A stretch of 6,679 bases of DNA from an uncultured Flavobacteriia bacterium (lineage in GTDB: Bacteria > Bacteroidota > Bacteroidia > Flavobacteriales_D > Crocinitomicaceae): positions 1 to 6,679 of the forward strand of contig CAISOQ010000251.1 of assembly GCA_903887095.1 (NCBI GenBank), in the 5' to 3' direction. Below are positions 6,476 to 6,679 of this stretch, piece after piece. The position numbers and the translations under genes are program-made. Under the pieces are notes generated by a model. It ran no database searches and was not told the origin of the DNA. It worked only from the letters and a program-made list of their open reading frames with translations. How positions within the stretch are numbered: position 1 is the stretch's first letter; the number at the start of each line of letters is the position of its first letter.

Positions 6476-6679
6476 ATGAGGCGATTAATTATGTTGTTCA
6501 GTTTGTTATTGGCTTTGCAGTCAACCGGACAAGCACTTGAGCAATTCAATAAAGAAAGAATTCAAATTGATAAGCGATTAATGATTGGCTTGGGTTCATG
6601 GGCGACTTCCAATTTTATTGTTAGTGGTATAGGTTGGGCGACTGTTCCAACAGGCGAGGCGCATTACTTTCATCAAATG
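6476..6679 (+). CDS. DUF6992-like exported or membrane protein, N-terminal 68 residues, cut by the right window edge
   Basis: The open frame runs from ATG 6476 through the right edge with no stop. The N-terminus MRRLIMLFSLLLALQSTGQA looks like a signal peptide ending near residue 20. It is followed by LEQFNKERIQIDKRLMIGLG, then SWATSNFIVSGIGWATVPTG (41-60) and EAHYFHQM. From memory, DUF6992 proteins of Bacteroidota have an FN-x-R-L segment, a GSWA-x-x-N hydrophobic helix and a GEA-x-YFHQMN motif, followed by more membrane helices; this fragment has the same order. Function is unknown. The first ATG is preferred over the internal one at residue 6 because it adds the two arginines expected before the hydrophobic core and sits at a normal distance from the candidate promoter. 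It is transcribed away from queA. Confidence 0.8.
   Translation, partial: MRRLIMLFSLLLALQSTGQALEQFNKERIQIDKRLMIGLGSWATSNFIVSGIGWATVPTGEAHYFHQM

Overview
The window is AT-rich. Its gene families, its weak Shine-Dalgarno usage and one promoter of the TTTG / TAnnTTTG type all point to a member of the Bacteroidota. Genus cannot be decided from the sequence. Five complete genes and one cut-off gene lie on the minus strand. A second cut-off gene, at the right edge, lies on the plus strand. I see no rRNA, tRNA, CRISPR array, insertion sequence or attachment site.

Layout from right to left in the sense of minus-strand transcription. A cut-off plus-strand gene (6476-6679, DUF6992-like exported or membrane protein) diverges from queA (5127-6347, tRNA queuosine biosynthesis, in a long form) across a 128-base spacer. 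That spacer holds a good Bacteroidota promoter for the plus-strand gene. After a 269-base AT-rich spacer comes a compact three-gene operon of envelope proteins: a DUF6175-like lipoprotein or exported protein (3850-4857), a cysteine-containing lipoprotein with TPR-like helices (2693-3844), and a single-pass membrane protein with a TPR-like extracytoplasmic part (2019-2681). The gaps inside the operon are 5 and 11 bases. A 57-base gap then leads to a stand-alone PD-(D/E)XK nuclease-fold protein (801-1961). Twelve bases further is the N-terminal two thirds of a PqiA-like inner-membrane protein (788 to the left edge). It must use a non-ATG start, most likely TTG.

The most interesting part is the three-gene operon. 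All three products appear to be exported or membrane-anchored, two look lipid-anchored, two carry TPR-like helical segments, and no function is known to me for any of them. They could form one envelope assembly, but that is inference from gene packing and protein features. queA is housekeeping. The nuclease gene is a plausible DNA-processing or phage-defence gene with no partner visible in the window, and a functional link between it, the operon and the PqiA-like gene is not shown.
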